NCBI GenBank assembly: GCA_964468205.1
Contig: CAYXVG010000010.1
Location: 62,001 to 126,000, forward strand
Source: CAWELS01 sp964468205
Lineage (GTDB): Bacteria > Acidobacteriota > Terriglobia > Bryobacterales > Bryobacteraceae
Length of the DNA stretch: 64,000 nt
Reading direction: 5' to 3'
Below the pieces are notes generated by a model. That model saw only the letters and a program-made list of their open reading frames with translations, was not told the origin of the DNA and did not search any database. Below are positions 9,101 to 17,211 of this stretch, piece by piece. The translations under genes were made by a program, and so were the position numbers. Every line of letters starts with the position of its first letter. Position 1 is the first letter of the stretch.

Positions 9101-9678
9101 GCCCGCATGTCTTCAACGGTGAGCTCCTCGATCTTGGCGACCTCGTGGGTAGTCCGGAAACCGTCAAAGAAGTGCACAATCGGAATCCGCGTCTCGAGCG
9201 TCGCCGCTGAAGAGATGAGCGCCAAGTCCATCACTTCCTGTACCGAGTTCGAGGCCAGCAGCCCCCAGCCGGTCTGGCGAACCGCCATGACGTCGGAGTG
9301 ATCACCGAAAATCGACAGCGCGTGGGTCGCCACCGTGCGTGCCGCCACGTGGAAGACCGTCGGGGTAAGCTCGCCGGCGATCTTGTACATGTTCGGGATC
9401 ATCAATAACAGGCCCTGCGACGACGTGAACGTCGTCGTGAGAGCGCCCGCCTGCAGAGCGCCGTGGACCGCGCCGGAAGCGCCGCCCTCGCTCTGCATTT
9501 CGATCACCGTGGGAACCGTACCCCAGATGTTGGGCTTACCCTCGGAGGACCACTGATCCGACCACTCGCCCATGGGTGATGAGGGAGTGATCGGGTAAAT
9601 AGCGATGACCTCATTGATCTTGTGGGCAACATAGGCCGCCGCTTCGTTACCGTCAATCGTTACTTTGGGTCTGTTCAT
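6118..9678 (-). CDS. nifJ: Pyruvate:ferredoxin (flavodoxin) oxidoreductase, single-chain
   Basis: 1186 residues, the normal length of the fused homodimeric enzyme. It oxidatively decarboxylates pyruvate to acetyl-CoA and CO2, reducing ferredoxin or flavodoxin in the cytoplasm. Visible in order: the N-terminal pyrimidine-binding TPP domain (AAYVAHKINEVIAIYPITPS), the transketolase-like domain II, the gamma-type domain (GLGADGTVGANKNSIK), a two-cluster ferredoxin domain (CIQCGKCVLVCP and CTGCAVCVEICP), and the C-terminal TPP domain with CAGCGETPY, GNATGCSSIYGG, GGDGWAYDIGYGG and EVYSNTGGQMSKATP. All cluster cysteines are intact. Its presence indicates low-oxygen or fermentative capacity, or low-potential electron supply. 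It is followed without a gap by the DHOD-like gene. Confidence 0.97.
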   Translation of the reverse strand: MNRPKVTIDGNEAAAYVAHKINEVIAIYPITPSSPMGEWSDQWSSEGKPNIWGTVPTVIEMQSEGGASGAVHGALQAGALTTTFTSSQGLLLMIPNMYKIAGELTPTVFHVAARTVATHALSIFGDHSDVMAVRQTGWGLLASNSVQEVMDLALISSAATLETRIPIVHFFDGFRTTHEVAKIEELTVEDMRAMIDDNLVRKHRERAMTPDKPVLRGTAQNPDHFFQARETINPYYLAAPTIIQNAMDKFAGIVGRQYKLFEYIGAPDAERVILLMGSGAEAAEETVNYMVDKGEKVGAIKVRLYRPFSAEHFVEALPKSVKSIAVLDRTKEPGAPAEPMYLDVITALHESADGKPLPKVIGGRYGLSSAEFTPAMIKAVYDELAKETSKNHFTVGINDDITHTSLDYDPDFSTEHDTTVRCLFYGLGADGTVGANKNSIKIIGEETDNYAQGYFVYDSKKAGAVTISHLRFGPEPIHSTYLVSKANFIAAHQFTQLEKIDILKPAVEGATFLLNAPFEKDEVWDHLPLEVQQEIIDKKLKFYVIDAYEVAKKTGMGVRINTIMQTCFFAISGILPREEAIAQIKNAIQKTYGKRGEAVVQKNFAAVDTALDHLHQVEVPAEVTSRTKMPPVVSEKAPDFVRNVAGPILAGRGMELPVSAMPADGTFPTGTAAWEKRNIALEVPVLDEDICIQCGKCVLVCPHSVIRSKVYDTDHLKDAPETFKSTAARWKDFKEKKYTLQVAAEDCTGCAVCVEICPVKDKTNTSRKAINMESQIPLRETERANWDFFLSLPETDRKALKPNLVKDVQLYQPLFEFSGACAGCGETPYVKLITQLFGDRMLIGNATGCSSIYGGNLPTTPYTINNDGRGPTWSNSLFEDNAEFGLGFRLTIDQHNQHARELVQKLAGDIGDVLAGAILDADQTVEAGIDEQRERVKMLREKLAGIDKPEAKDLLSIADYLVKKSVWIVGGDGWAYDIGYGGLDHVLSTGRDVNILVLDTEVYSNTGGQMSKATPRAAVAKFAAAGKPAGKKDLTMMAIQYGNVYVGRVAMGYNDAHTVKTFLEAEAHPGPSIIVAYSHCIAHGYNLLHGFDQQKAAVQSGHFPLFRYNPALVEEGKNPFQLDSKAPSISFDKYAYNETRYTMLVRSNPDAAKNLLELAQKDAQNRFKLYEHMASMPGNGAGKEEK

Positions 9679-10077
9679 AATTTCATTTCCGTCAGGAACT
9701 TAAGAGGGACACTTGAAGATTGCAGGTGGAGTTCCATGCGTGGGGGAAATCGTGTTTTGCAGCAATTTGAATGCCTTAGCGCTCCCGGGAATATTGACAG
9801 AATGGGTCAGATTGAGCAACCTCGCCCCGAATCGGAGCTCTTTCCGTTACTTAGAGGGTGAAATGCCCCATTCGCGCGTTGCCGTGAGACCGCCACTGGA
9901 GCCCTGCCACGGTTCTTCCAACCTGACCAGTCGGCCAAGGGAACGTTGAGAAAGTGACCGGCGGATTCCCACTTCGCCGGAGTTTGAGCGGTACATGGTA
10001 TATACTGCCTTGGACAAGTTCCAGAGACGAGAATCCTGGACCAGTGAATCTATGAAGGCCGGAGAAAGGAAGGGAAG
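9679..10077. other. Non-coding divergent promoter region
   Basis: About 400 bp between the divergent nifJ and FG-GAP genes. Short open frames here lack homology-like composition and ribosome sites. A possible extended -10 (TGG then TATATA at 9996-10004) lies ~75 bp before the FG-GAP start without a convincing -35. The FG-GAP gene has a purine-rich AAGGAAGGGAAG ribosome site just before its ATG. No terminator or repeat is seen. Confidence 0.5.
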
Positions 10078-11241
10078 ATGACTGAACTTGGAAGCCGCCG
10101 GGGCGGCTTGTTCCTCATACTGCTGAGCCTCACCGCCGGTGTCACCGCGGCCGGTGAATTGACTGTCAGAGCGGTCACGGTTGACGCGAGCCCGCCGGAG
10201 AGGCCATGGGCCAAAATCGCCGGTGACTTCAACGGCGACGGCCTTCCAGATATCGCCATCGGTGGCGCCAAGGGGCCGTTGGTTTGGTACGAATATCCGT
10301 CCTGGAAGAAGTTCCTAGTCACGGAAGGCGGCTACAGCACCGTCGAAGGCGAAGCCGCCGACATCGATGGAGATGGTGATCTGGATATCGTCATGGGCGG
10401 CATTCTTTGGTATGAGAACCCGGGGCCGAACGGGGACCCACGAAAAGGACCGTGGACCGCCCACCGTGTCGCTGACGTGAAAACCCACGATGTCGAGGTC
10501 GGTGACCTCGACGGCGACGGCCGTCTCGATCTGGTCACGCGGAACCAATCTTCGTTTGGGACTCCAAGCGGAAACCGGTTCCATGTGTGGATACAGAAGG
10601 CCTCCGGCGAGTGGGCCCATCGCGAAGTCGCCTGCCCCCACGGAGAGGGGCTCAAGGCCGTTGATCTTGATCGTGACGGCGACCTGGATGTCGTGATCGG
10701 CGGACGCTGGTACGAAAACAGCGGCGACCCTTTGGAAGGGCCTTGGACCGAACAAGTCTACGCAGCCGGTTGGGAACACCCCGACGCCGAGGTTCAGACA
10801 GCCGATCTGAATGGCGACGGTCGGTTGGACATCGTGCTCACTCCGGCCGAACTGCAGGGCGATCACTACCGCATGTCCTGGTTTGAAGGACCCGCGAACG
10901 CCAAGGCTCGGGAGTGGCGTGAGCACATCATCGAAGACGACGTCGAGACGGTCCGCCATGCCCTCGGAGTGGGCGATTTGAACAACGACGAAGAGCCGGA
11001 CATTGTCACCGCGGAGATGCACCAAGGAGCCGACCCCGACGAGGTGATCGTTTACCTCAATGTCTCCGGCGGTGAAAGATGGCATCGCGAGGTCCTGTCG
11101 ACAAGAGGTTCGCACGATATCGTGCTGATCGACATCGGCGGCGATGGCGACCTCGACATCGTCGGAGCTAATCATAGCGGCGATTATCAAGCTGTCCTGC
11201 TTTGGGAGAACCTGACCGCTGGCAAGGGGAATGAGCGATGA
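10078..11241 (+). CDS. Secreted FG-GAP/VCBS repeat protein
   Basis: 387 residues with an N-terminal signal region (GLFLILLSLTAGVTAAG near residues 10-25) and at least seven calcium-loop repeats of the form DxNGDGxPDI/DxDGDGDLDI: DFNGDGLPDIAIGG, DIDGDGDLDIVMGG, DLDGDGRLDLV, DLDRDGDLDVVIGG, DLNGDGRLDIVLT, DLNNDEEPDIVTAE and DIGGDGDLDIVGAN. Between them are repeated WYENPG/GPWT segments. This is an integrin-alpha-like beta-propeller that binds calcium and probably acts outside the cytoplasm in ligand binding. Its TGA overlaps the ATG of the sugar isomerase (ATGA), so the propeller and the isomerase are translationally coupled. The ligand is unknown. Confidence 0.85.
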   Translation: MTELGSRRGGLFLILLSLTAGVTAAGELTVRAVTVDASPPERPWAKIAGDFNGDGLPDIAIGGAKGPLVWYEYPSWKKFLVTEGGYSTVEGEAADIDGDGDLDIVMGGILWYENPGPNGDPRKGPWTAHRVADVKTHDVEVGDLDGDGRLDLVTRNQSSFGTPSGNRFHVWIQKASGEWAHREVACPHGEGLKAVDLDRDGDLDVVIGGRWYENSGDPLEGPWTEQVYAAGWEHPDAEVQTADLNGDGRLDIVLTPAELQGDHYRMSWFEGPANAKAREWREHIIEDDVETVRHALGVGDLNNDEEPDIVTAEMHQGADPDEVIVYLNVSGGERWHREVLSTRGSHDIVLIDIGGDGDLDIVGANHSGDYQAVLLWENLTAGKGNER

Positions 11242-12218
11242 AGTTCAGCTTGGACACCGTCGGCTACGGTGGTTACTTCACCGACGGAGAGCACATCCCG
11301 CTCGAAGACGCCATGCGGCGCGCCTCGGCTTTCGGATATGACGCCGTATGCATTTACGCGCATCGTCCCATCGGATTTCCGATGGACATCGATCAAGACC
11401 GCCGGAAGCGCCTGAAAGACCTGGCCGCCGCGCTTGAACTCGAACTCGGCGCCGTCGTCTGCTGCACCAATTTCATGAAGGGCAACCACGCGCTGGTGTA
11501 TCCACAGGAGAAGGAGATCCTCTACGTCAGGGACTGCATCCAGTTCGCCCGGGAAATGGGCATGAAGATCGTAAGAGTGCTGGCCGCATTTTACGGCTAC
11601 TTTCAGAATCCGTACGCCGCTGGGGGTTATGGAAACCCGGCGTTTGAGTCACGGTCCATGCGCGTTTCGCAGAACAAGGATTGGCTGGAGGCCTGGCGCC
11701 AGGTCAGGGAGGGACTCACCGAGGTTGCTCTCATGGCTCGGGACGCTGGGATCACGCTGGCCTTGCAGACGCACCCCGAGGTGACCAACAACAACGAGGA
11801 GACGCTCGAGATGATCGGCGAGGTGGGCGTGGAGAGCCTGAAGGTTGGCCTCGACCTCCCGCTGTTTGAGTCCTTTACACCGGCGTTTGTCCGCAAGACC
11901 GTGCACAGCATGAAGGGTCTGATGGTCTACTCGCACAGCATCTCCATCGCCGGCAAGAAGACGGTGGGAGGCGCAGTCTTCGGCTGGGACGAGGTGACGC
12001 CGGGCAGCCCGAAGGACCCCTGCCCGTGGAAAGTCTTCCTGGAAGCCTGCAAGGAAATCGGCTACGACGGATACCTGTCGCACGAGCAGTGTTCGCCCAT
12101 GATCGTGAAAGGGCACCGCATCGCCGGGCTGGCGGAAGTGGACGAGCGTTACCAGGACGCGCTCAACTACCTCAAGCCGATTGCCCGCGAACTGGACTAC
12201 TACACGGGACATAAGTAA
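11238..12218 (+). CDS. Sugar phosphate isomerase/epimerase family TIM barrel
   Basis: 326 residues of the xylose-isomerase-like TIM-barrel superfamily (AP-endonuclease 2 family). Visible pieces are FSLDTVGYGGYF at the start, YDAVCIYAHRP, an ARE.GMKIVRVLAAF strand, LALQTHPEVTNNNEETLEM with the metal-ligand histidine and glutamates, VGLDLPLF in place of the usual Asp ligand strand, VYSHSISIAGK, and YDGYLSHEQCSPM near the C-terminus. No signal peptide is present, so it acts in the cytoplasm. Substrate cannot be read from sequence; members isomerise or epimerise sugars, inositols or hydroxypyruvate. It is coupled by an ATGA overlap to the secreted FG-GAP protein and convergent with an aldo/keto reductase. 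Confidence 0.8.
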   Translation: MKFSLDTVGYGGYFTDGEHIPLEDAMRRASAFGYDAVCIYAHRPIGFPMDIDQDRRKRLKDLAAALELELGAVVCCTNFMKGNHALVYPQEKEILYVRDCIQFAREMGMKIVRVLAAFYGYFQNPYAAGGYGNPAFESRSMRVSQNKDWLEAWRQVREGLTEVALMARDAGITLALQTHPEVTNNNEETLEMIGEVGVESLKVGLDLPLFESFTPAFVRKTVHSMKGLMVYSHSISIAGKKTVGGAVFGWDEVTPGSPKDPCPWKVFLEACKEIGYDGYLSHEQCSPMIVKGHRIAGLAEVDERYQDALNYLKPIARELDYYTGHK

Positions 12219-12235
12219 CGCGTGGAAGGCCTGGG

Positions 12236-13219
12236 CTACCAGCGGTAGTGGACCTGTGGCTTGATCGATCGCTCGTAGATCTCTCTCGCGCGCTCCATCG
12301 TCTGAGTGTCAAGAGGCGGGAAGCCAGAGGCCGCGGCGTTCTCGGCAACCTGCGCCGGGCGCTTCGCGCCGGGGATCGCGCAGGTGATGCCCTCGAACAT
12401 CAGAATCCAGCGCAAGGCGAACTGCGTCATCGACATTCCGTTCGGAACCAGCGGACGGAGTTCCTCCACCGCCGCGAGACCGGTCTGGTAGTCCACCCCC
12501 GAGAACGTTTCGCCGCGGTCGAAGGCATCACCTTTGATGTTGAACCTGCGATGGTCGTCCTCGGGGAACGTCGTCTCCGCCTTCATTTGTCCGGTGAGAA
12601 GGCCGCTGGCCAGGGGAACCCTCGCGAGCACGCCCACTTTCCTCCGCTGGGCTTCCTTAAGGAATAGCTCCGCGGGCCGTTGCCGGAAGAGGTTGAAGAT
12701 GATCTGAATCGTTTGTACGTTGGAGTAATCGATCGCCTTCAAACCTTCTTCCGGCGGTTTGACGCTCATGCCGTAGTATTGGATCTTGCCCTCGGAGACG
12801 AGCCGGTCGAGAGCGGCAATCACATCCGGGTCGTAGTAGGCGGGCGTTGGCGGGCAGTGTAGCTGGAGCAGGTCCAGGCAGTCCGTCTGTAAGTTTCTGA
12901 GACTCCGCTCGACGAAAGCCGCCAGATTCGCGTAGCTGTATCCCTCGGCCGTGTGAGGCTCCAAACGGCGGCCGGCCTTCGTGGCGACGTAGATCCTCTC
13001 GGAGCGCTCCTTCACGAACTTTCCGATCAGCCGTTCGCTGCGGCCGTCGCCGTAGACGTCGGCCGTATCAAAGAAATTGACCCCGAGATCGGCGGCCTCG
13101 TGCAGCGCCGCGATGGACTCGGCGTCGTCGACTTGGCCCCAGGCCGATCCAATCGCCCAGGCGCCAAAGCTTATCTCCGATACCTTCCATCCGGTTCGTC
13201 CCAATTCCCTATACTTCAT
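12236..13219 (-). CDS. Aldo/keto reductase
   Basis: 327 residues with full aldo/keto reductase architecture. The start YRELGRTGWKVSEISFGAW is typical. The catalytic tetrad appears as FFDTADVYGDGRSE (Asp and Tyr), VATKAGRR (Lys) and LDLLQLHCPP (His). The NADPH-binding end is at ITCAIPGAKRPAQVAENAAA. There is no signal peptide, so it is a cytoplasmic NADPH-dependent reductase or oxidase of a sugar or aldehyde. Its stop lies 17 bp from the convergent sugar-isomerase gene. A second, exported member of the superfamily is encoded at 58.7 kb. The natural substrate is unknown. Confidence 0.92.
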   Translation of the reverse strand: MKYRELGRTGWKVSEISFGAWAIGSAWGQVDDAESIAALHEAADLGVNFFDTADVYGDGRSERLIGKFVKERSERIYVATKAGRRLEPHTAEGYSYANLAAFVERSLRNLQTDCLDLLQLHCPPTPAYYDPDVIAALDRLVSEGKIQYYGMSVKPPEEGLKAIDYSNVQTIQIIFNLFRQRPAELFLKEAQRRKVGVLARVPLASGLLTGQMKAETTFPEDDHRRFNIKGDAFDRGETFSGVDYQTGLAAVEELRPLVPNGMSMTQFALRWILMFEGITCAIPGAKRPAQVAENAAASGFPPLDTQTMERAREIYERSIKPQVHYRW

Positions 13220-13385
13220 TCGCTCATCTCCTCTCCGTTCTCAGATTCGCCGGGTGCGCCGTCCCCGTCCGACCGCCCGCGAAATAGACAGCACTGTGTC
13301 ACCTTAGCGCCTTTCGAACGTCTAAAGGAAGACGGTCAACTGGAACGTGAACCAAACCTCGATTGCGATCAGTAAAGTGAATTGT

Positions 13386-15392
13386 ATGCGCATTTTGAAA
13401 ACTCTCGCTCTCGGCCTGTTGATGGCTGCGGCCAGCCTCGGACAGGTCGGCTTCAGCACGGAATGGATAGACGCAAACGCCGACCCTTGCGTCGACTTCT
13501 ATCAATACGCTTGTGGGGTCTGGATGAAGAAGAATCCGATTCCCGGGGACCAGGCCCGCTGGGGGCAGTTCAATGCTCTCAACGAGCGAAATCAGATGAC
13601 GCTCCGGAAGATTCTCGAGGAGAATAGCGGATCGAAGCCCGGCCGGACAAAGGTGCAGCAGCAGGTGGGCGACTACTATGCCGCTTGCATGGACGAGGAA
13701 TCGATCGAAAGAAAGGGGCTCGATCCGCTGAAGCCGGAGTTGGGCCGGATCGACGCCATTAAGAGTAAGCAGGATCTCCCGGCGGCCATCGCCCGTCTCC
13801 ATCGGATCAGCATTAACGCTCTATTCGGTTTCGGACCGATGCCGGACTTCAAGAACTCCACGGTGCATATCGCCGACATCGATCAGAGCGGCCTCGGTCT
13901 CCCCGAGCGGGACTACTACTTCCGCGAGGACGGCAAGTCGAGAGAAATACGGGAAAAGTACGTGGCTCACGTGCAGCGGATGTTCGAGTTGGCCGGCCAG
14001 CCCGGCGCGACCGCGGCGGCAAACGCCAAGACGGTAATGCGGATCGAAACCACTTTGGCAAAGGGCTCGATGGAGATTGAGAAGCGGCGCAATCCCAATA
14101 ATGTCTGGCACAAGATGTCCGTCGCGGATCTCGAGGATCTGGCTCCCAGTTTCGGCTGGAAGAGCTATTTCAAAAAGCTTGGCGGGCCGGATTTCACTGC
14201 GGTCAACGTGAGCGTTCCCGAATTTGCGAAGGCCGTGGATACGATTGTCGCCGGCGAACCCATCGAGGACATCAAAACCTACCTGAAGTGGCATGTCCTC
14301 ACCCACTCGGCGGCGCTGCTGCCGAAGGCCTTCGCCGAAGAGGACTTCAATTTCTACCGGAAAACTCTCTCCGGCGCCAAGGAGATGCGTCCGCGCTGGA
14401 AGCGTTGCGTCGCACGCACGGACGCGGAACTCGGCGAGGCTCTCGGCCAGGCCTACGTCGAGACAGCCTTCCCGCCGGAGAGCAAGCAGCGCATGTTGGA
14501 ACTGGTAACCGCTCTCGAGAAGGCGCTCGCCGCCGACATCGAATCGCTGCCTTGGATGACCCGGGCGACGAAAGAGAAAGCGCACGAGAAACTGGCGTCC
14601 ATCAAGAACAAGATCGGCTATCCGGACAAGTGGCGGGACTACAGTTCACTGAAGGTGGTCCGCAATGACGCGCTGGGCAATTTCTTTCGCGCCCAAGAGC
14701 ACGATGCCGATTACCAGTTGGTGAAGATCGGCGGGCCGGTGGACCCCAAGGAGTGGCACATGACGCCCCCCACCGTAAACGCCTACTATCACCCGCTCGA
14801 AAACACGATCAACTTTCCGGCCGGCATTCTGCAGCCGCCCTTCTTTGACGCGAAGCTGGATGATGCGGTGAACTTCGGCGCGATCGGAGCCGTAATCGGC
14901 CATGAGATGACGCACGGCTTCGACGATCAGGGCCGGCAGTTCGCTGCAAACGGAAACCTCGAGGACTGGTGGACGAAAGACGACGCAGCCAACTTCGAAG
15001 CCAAGGCACAGTGCTTCATCGACCAGTACGGCTCCTACGTGGCGGTCGATGACGTGAGGCTCAACGGGAAGCTCACCCTCGGCGAGAATGTCGCTGATAA
15101 CGGGGGATTGCGGATTGCATTCATGGCCCTCATGGACGCCCTCGATGAAGCGGACCGAAAGAAAAGGATCGAAGGTTTCACTCCGGAGCAGAGGTTCTTC
15201 CTTGGCTGGGCGCAGGTCTGGTGTTCCAACTCAACCGACGATCTGAAGCGGCTCCAGACGCAGACGGATCCGCACGCTCTCGGCGAGTTCCGGGTCAACG
15301 GCGTGGTCTCGAACATGCCGGAGTTCCGGCAGGCATATGGCTGCACCGCGGTACAACCCATGGTTCGCCAGAATGCGTGCCGGGTCTGGTAG
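13386..15392 (+). CDS. M13 family zinc metallopeptidase (neprilysin/PepO type), secreted
   Basis: 668 residues from the ATG at 13386, which opens a signal peptide (MRILKTLALGLLMAAASLGQ); a longer in-frame start 39 bp upstream is less likely. Early it has PCVDFYQYACGVWMKKNPIP, the standard M13 start. The substrate-binding NAYYHPLENTINFPAG precedes the zinc site GHEMTHGFDDQG (HEMTH at residues ~506-510) and the third ligand in LGENVADNGG (Glu ~567). The protein ends in CRVW, the conserved C-terminal Cys-x-x-Trp. All catalytic residues are present. It cleaves oligopeptides outside the cytoplasm and is likely soluble or periplasmic. The gene stands alone, convergent with a DUF5715-like gene. Confidence 0.95.
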   Translation: MRILKTLALGLLMAAASLGQVGFSTEWIDANADPCVDFYQYACGVWMKKNPIPGDQARWGQFNALNERNQMTLRKILEENSGSKPGRTKVQQQVGDYYAACMDEESIERKGLDPLKPELGRIDAIKSKQDLPAAIARLHRISINALFGFGPMPDFKNSTVHIADIDQSGLGLPERDYYFREDGKSREIREKYVAHVQRMFELAGQPGATAAANAKTVMRIETTLAKGSMEIEKRRNPNNVWHKMSVADLEDLAPSFGWKSYFKKLGGPDFTAVNVSVPEFAKAVDTIVAGEPIEDIKTYLKWHVLTHSAALLPKAFAEEDFNFYRKTLSGAKEMRPRWKRCVARTDAELGEALGQAYVETAFPPESKQRMLELVTALEKALAADIESLPWMTRATKEKAHEKLASIKNKIGYPDKWRDYSSLKVVRNDALGNFFRAQEHDADYQLVKIGGPVDPKEWHMTPPTVNAYYHPLENTINFPAGILQPPFFDAKLDDAVNFGAIGAVIGHEMTHGFDDQGRQFAANGNLEDWWTKDDAANFEAKAQCFIDQYGSYVAVDDVRLNGKLTLGENVADNGGLRIAFMALMDALDEADRKKRIEGFTPEQRFFLGWAQVWCSNSTDDLKRLQTQTDPHALGEFRVNGVVSNMPEFRQAYGCTAVQPMVRQNACRVW

Positions 15393-15474
15393 GGCAACCT
15401 CTCTGCTATCTATCCAGGCCGGTAACCACGCGGCCGCCGGGTAAGGCGGGGAGGATTGGCTCGGACCGGCTGGA

Positions 15475-16116
15475 CTAGTCGCCCGTCTGCCGCGCCTTCT
15501 GCCTCGCCTGGAGCTTGGCCACGTAGTCCGGGTAATTCTTGTAGACCATGATGTGAAAAGTGGGCTGCTTGAATTCCTCTACGGCATAAAGATAGCCAGC
15601 CTGCTTGAGGGAGTGAAGAACCCGGCGCATCCATGAAATCTCAGCCGCGCTCATTCCCCTTTTGGAGATGTCCAGCGTGGCGCCAGTCAGGTGAGACGAG
15701 CGGCGGGGGCCATACGATGCCGCCGCATTCCCGTTTCGTTTCTGCAGAGAACTCTGCAGGGCGATCGTACGAACCAAGCTGGTCACACGAAGCTTCTTCT
15801 TGAACCGCCGGTAGTACTGGCTGCTCAGCCGGTCGAGGAACAGTTTGCTCCAGGGCCTGAGATAGCTGTACTTGGCCGGGATATAGCGGGTGTAGTAGTA
15901 CTTGGTTTGGCTCGGAACGCGAACCAGAAGATTCGCCCTGGCGAATCGCTGGACCATGGCAACGTTCTTCATACGCGACAGGTCGTCCCTGTCCGCCCGC
16001 TGGTTCTGCACTATCTGCGAGTTCCAGTCGGCGCGGAGGAGCGCGGCGCCTCCGGCGAATAGAGCCAGCGAGCTGGCCAGTCCGAGCACGATGGTGAGTG
16101 TAGCTGCACGGAACAT
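15475..16116 (-). CDS. DUF5715-like / M15-like putative peptidase, membrane-anchored
   Basis: 213 residues. The ATG at 16116 is preferred because TTGAGG sits six bases before it; an ATG at 16122 and a TTG at 16128 are in frame. An N-terminal hydrophobic segment (TLTIVLGLASSLALFAGGAALL) is followed by a basic region and then SSHLTGATLDISKRGMS and EEFKQPTFHIMVYKNY. This His/Asp...His layout resembles the zinc ligands of D-Ala-D-Ala carboxypeptidase-like M15 enzymes and the DUF5715 family. A role in periplasmic peptidoglycan cleavage is plausible but unproven. The upstream region is ~200 bp and contains a 21-bp tandem repeat close to the divergent cyclophilin gene. Confidence 0.7.
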   Translation of the reverse strand: MFRAATLTIVLGLASSLALFAGGAALLRADWNSQIVQNQRADRDDLSRMKNVAMVQRFARANLLVRVPSQTKYYYTRYIPAKYSYLRPWSKLFLDRLSSQYYRRFKKKLRVTSLVRTIALQSSLQKRNGNAAASYGPRRSSHLTGATLDISKRGMSAAEISWMRRVLHSLKQAGYLYAVEEFKQPTFHIMVYKNYPDYVAKLQARQKARQTGD

Positions 16117-16233
16117 TCGCATCCTCAACAGATTATCAGATCAAACCTCACTTATAAAGTGAAATTTTGAATTTCGTGCGGCAGTGGGCCGGTTCCATGG
16201 CCTTCGGTCAGCAAATGGCGCCACTAGCTATTG

Positions 16234-16275
16234 GTCGGACGCAAGAGCGGTAGTGTCGGACGCAAGAGCGGTAGT
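16234..16275 (+). repeat. Perfect 21-bp tandem repeat upstream of the cyclophilin gene
   Basis: Two exact head-to-tail copies of GTCGGACGCAAGAGCGGTAGT lie at 16234-16254 and 16255-16275. The last T of copy 2 begins a TATAGT sequence (16275-16280) that could be a -10 element for the cyclophilin gene starting at 16317. Two helical turns per unit suits a regulator dimer binding in tandem, but this is inference. Confidence 0.9.
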
Positions 16276-16316
16276 ATAGTTAATGCGAGTAACGAAACCG
16301 CACTTGAGTGAACCGT

Positions 16317-17102
16317 ATGATGAACACTAAGAGATTCTTGCCCATTTTTATGGTGCTTGCCGCACTAGCAATCCTTTCCGTCTTCCTGGTGGGATGCGCC
16401 CGTGAACCCGAACCGGCTGAGGAGGAGCCTGCCGGTGAAGAAGCGGCCGCCCCGGCGGAAGAACAGCCCGCAGACGAACCTGAGGCGGCCGAGGCTCCGG
16501 CCGCGGAGCCGGAGCCTCCAAAACCCGCGCCCACGGCAAGCGCGGACCGGAAGTCTCTCATGAATCCCTCGGCCCTGAAAGAGAAGGCTCCGGATGTGTA
16601 CCGCGTCAAGTGGGAGACCAGCAAGGGAGATGTGCTCATTGAGGTGGACCGGTCCTGGGCGCCAAAGGGCGCTGACCGGTTCTACAACTTGGTCAAGAAT
16701 GGCTTCTACGATGAGTGCCGTTTCTTCCGGGTAGTGCCGAACTTCATCGTCCAGGTCGGAATGCACCCGGATCCGCAAATCTCGCGTGTCTGGCAGGACG
16801 CCCGGATCACCGATGATCCCGTGACGAAGACCAATCGCAAGGGCACAATTACATTCGCCACCGCCGGGCCGAACACGCGCACCACACAACTCTTCGTCAA
16901 CTACAAGGCCAACGCTTTTCTCGACAATCAGGGCTTCGCACCATTTGGGACCGTCGTGGAAGGCATGGACGTGATCGAGAGTGTTTATGCCGGCTACGGT
17001 GAAGCCCCGGAACAGGGGATGATTCGCGCCCAGGGAAACAAGTACTTGAACGAGAAGTTCCCGAAGCTGGACTACATCAAGAAGGCTACCATTCTCCCCT
17101 AG
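16317..17102 (+). CDS. Cyclophilin-type peptidyl-prolyl isomerase, lipoprotein
   Basis: 261 residues from the ATG at 16317; an ATG at 16320 and a GTG at 16308 are also possible. The leader ends in a lipobox, FLVGC, so the protein is predicted to be a lipoprotein. A ~50-residue Glu/Pro/Ala-rich spacer follows, then the cyclophilin domain: VYRVKWETSKGDVLIEV, NLVKNGFYDECRFFRVVPNF (active-site FxR..), GTITFATAGPNTRTTQLFVN (Q-L-F-V/I-N) and GFAPFGTVVEGMDVI. It should assist folding of exported or outer-membrane proteins by isomerising X-Pro bonds. A close paralog without the long acidic spacer is encoded at 57978-58664. A strong hairpin follows the stop. Confidence 0.93.
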   Translation: MMNTKRFLPIFMVLAALAILSVFLVGCAREPEPAEEEPAGEEAAAPAEEQPADEPEAAEAPAAEPEPPKPAPTASADRKSLMNPSALKEKAPDVYRVKWETSKGDVLIEVDRSWAPKGADRFYNLVKNGFYDECRFFRVVPNFIVQVGMHPDPQISRVWQDARITDDPVTKTNRKGTITFATAGPNTRTTQLFVNYKANAFLDNQGFAPFGTVVEGMDVIESVYAGYGEAPEQGMIRAQGNKYLNEKFPKLDYIKKATILP

Positions 17103-17110
17103 CCAATTCC

Positions 17111-17150
17111 GGAACCGCCGGGCCTGATCCCTCCCGGACCCGGCGGTTCC
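17111..17150 (+). terminator. Stem-loop after the cyclophilin gene
   Basis: A perfect 12-bp GC-rich inverted repeat (GGAACCGCCGGG ... CCCGGCGGTTCC, 16-nt loop) begins eight bases after the stop. There is no U run downstream, so it could be a weak or factor-assisted terminator or an mRNA-stabilising hairpin. Confidence 0.6.
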
Positions 17151-17211
17151 ATCTCCGTCTCCGCGCCGGCGCGAGAGCGGATCGGCCGCACGACGGGGAG
17201 TATACCAGGAC

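Noticed and set aside
9730..9775. Possible sigma-54 promoter (TGGGGG ... TTTTGC)
   Set aside because: The GG and GC elements are not ten bases apart in any register.
9622..9861. 79-codon ORF upstream of the FG-GAP gene
   Set aside because: Overlaps the nifJ start, has no ribosome site and no domain-like pattern.
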